Of a DNA stretch of 64,000 nt, positions 63,477 to 64,000 are shown piece by piece; the stretch's first letter is position 1, and the number at the start of each line of letters is the position of its first letter. The notes under the pieces were generated by a model, which ran no database searches, was not told the DNA's origin, and worked only from the letters and a program-made list of their open reading frames with translations. A program made the translations under genes and the position numbers. Origin of the DNA: Nocardioides anomalus (GTDB lineage: Bacteria > Actinomycetota > Actinomycetes > Propionibacteriales > Nocardioidaceae); assembly GCF_011046535.1 (NCBI RefSeq), contig NZ_CP049257.1, positions 682,001 to 746,000 of the forward strand. Direction: 5' to 3'.

Positions 63477-64000
63477 TCAGCCGGCGCCCACGGCCGCCGC
63501 GATGATGCCCGCGACCCGCTCCGTGGCCGCCGCGGGGTCGCCGGCGCGGGAGGCCAGGGCGAGGCGCACCTCGGGGGGATCGGCGAGCGGGACGTAGGCC
63601 ACGCCAGCCAGGGCCAGGCTGCGCACCGGCTCGGGGACCAGGGCCACGCCGAGGCCCGCGGCGACGAACACCGCGAGGGTCGCGGTCTCGGAGACCTCGA
63701 TGGTCGAGGTGGGCCGGAACCCCGCCCGGGCGCAGGCGGCCAGCACGTGGCCGTGCATCGAGGAGCGGTCGCCGGCCGGGTGCACCACGAAGGCCTCCTC
63801 GGCCAGGTCGGCCAGGTCGAGGCGCCGGCGCCGGGCGAGCGGGTGCTGCGCCGGCAGGACCGCGACCAGCCGCTCCCGGCGCAGGTCGCGGATCAAGACG
63901 TCGGGGCGGGTGATGCCGTCGGGACGGAGGATGGCGAGGTCCAGCTGGCCCGCCACCAGCCGGTCGACGAGGGCCGGGCTCAGCAGCTCGCCGTGCAGGT
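63477..64000 (-). CDS. LysR-family regulator, C-terminal part only
   Basis: The effector-binding domain of a LysR-type regulator is read to the window edge. Segments include LVAGQLDLAILRPDG, RRERLVAVLPAQHPLARRRRLDLADLAEEAFV, VSETATLAVFVAAGLGVALVPEPV and the final VAGIIAAAVGAG. The frame stays open to base 64000, so the N-terminal HTH lies outside the window. It ends just upstream of the APC permease, in the same orientation. Confidence 0.85.
   Translation of the reverse strand, partial: LHGELLSPALVDRLVAGQLDLAILRPDGITRPDVLIRDLRRERLVAVLPAQHPLARRRRLDLADLAEEAFVVHPAGDRSSMHGHVLAACARAGFRPTSTIEVSETATLAVFVAAGLGVALVPEPVRSLALAGVAYVPLADPPEVRLALASRAGDPAAATERVAGIIAAAVGAG

Overview
The window is 64 kb of very GC-rich DNA. 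Genes are densely packed, with frequent GTG and TTG starts, 1-4 bp stop/start overlaps, IclR regulators, PPOX-fold flavin/deazaflavin-type proteins, LLM oxidoreductases and an Arr protein. This fits a high-GC actinobacterium, most likely a Nocardioides-like member of the Propionibacteriales; the genus is an inference from style only. No tRNA, rRNA, CRISPR array or phage gene was seen, and no gap between genes exceeds 300 bp.

Region 1 (1-13,924) is ordinary chromosomal content. It holds a molybdate importer (modABC) followed by a 169-bp inverted-repeat element and a small HTH+TOBE protein, then a methyltransferase, a zinc alcohol dehydrogenase, a YihY/BrkB membrane protein, a secreted Ig-like protein, a flavin hydroxyacid oxidase, a secreted protein with a disrupted reading frame, an Arr-type ADP-ribosyltransferase, an alditol-oxidase-like flavoenzyme, a PPOX protein, a VC0807-type membrane protein and a DUF885 peptidase-like protein.

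Region 2 (13,925-39,207) is a peptide-use island. It has two complete Opp/Dpp-type ABC importers (14,049-19,941 and 28,681-34,265). Around them lie an amidohydrolase of the Xaa-Pro dipeptidase/imidazolonepropionase type, a large Asp-box beta-propeller, a DapA-like aldolase, an EamA exporter, SnoaL-like, RidA and LLM proteins, an M24 peptidase and a DUF885-cupin fusion. Two IclR regulators lie inside it. One operator pattern (GTTC-N6-CGAACTTC) precedes both the first importer and the DapA-like gene.

Region 3 (39,218-50,926) has two divergent operons. The minus operon is LLM oxidoreductase, two SDRs, IclR and a third SDR. The plus operon is a two-domain VOC protein, a polar amino-acid ABC importer, an HcnB/HcnC/HcnA-like three-part flavo-iron-sulfur dehydrogenase and a second DapA-like enzyme. 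The last four genes resemble D-hydroxyproline or opine oxidation modules.

Region 4 (50,947-64,000) holds an aldehyde dehydrogenase divergent from class III aminotransferase, AcoX-like NAD-kinase-fold protein, GcvPA-like, GcvPB-like and lambda-crystallin-type dehydrogenase genes. These are followed by a second HcnC-like oxidase, an Lrp/AsnC regulator, alanine dehydrogenase, an APC permease and a truncated LysR regulator. The glycine-decarboxylase-like pair has no H-, T- or L-protein genes nearby. With the aminotransferase, aldehyde dehydrogenase and alanine dehydrogenase it could form an amino acid to amine to aldehyde to acid route; this is the best candidate for an undescribed pathway. The octamer TTGCGCGC (or its complement) lies in four promoter regions across regions 2-4 and suggests shared control. 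Four reading frames break at or near C-runs, which looks like uncorrected sequence error more than biology.
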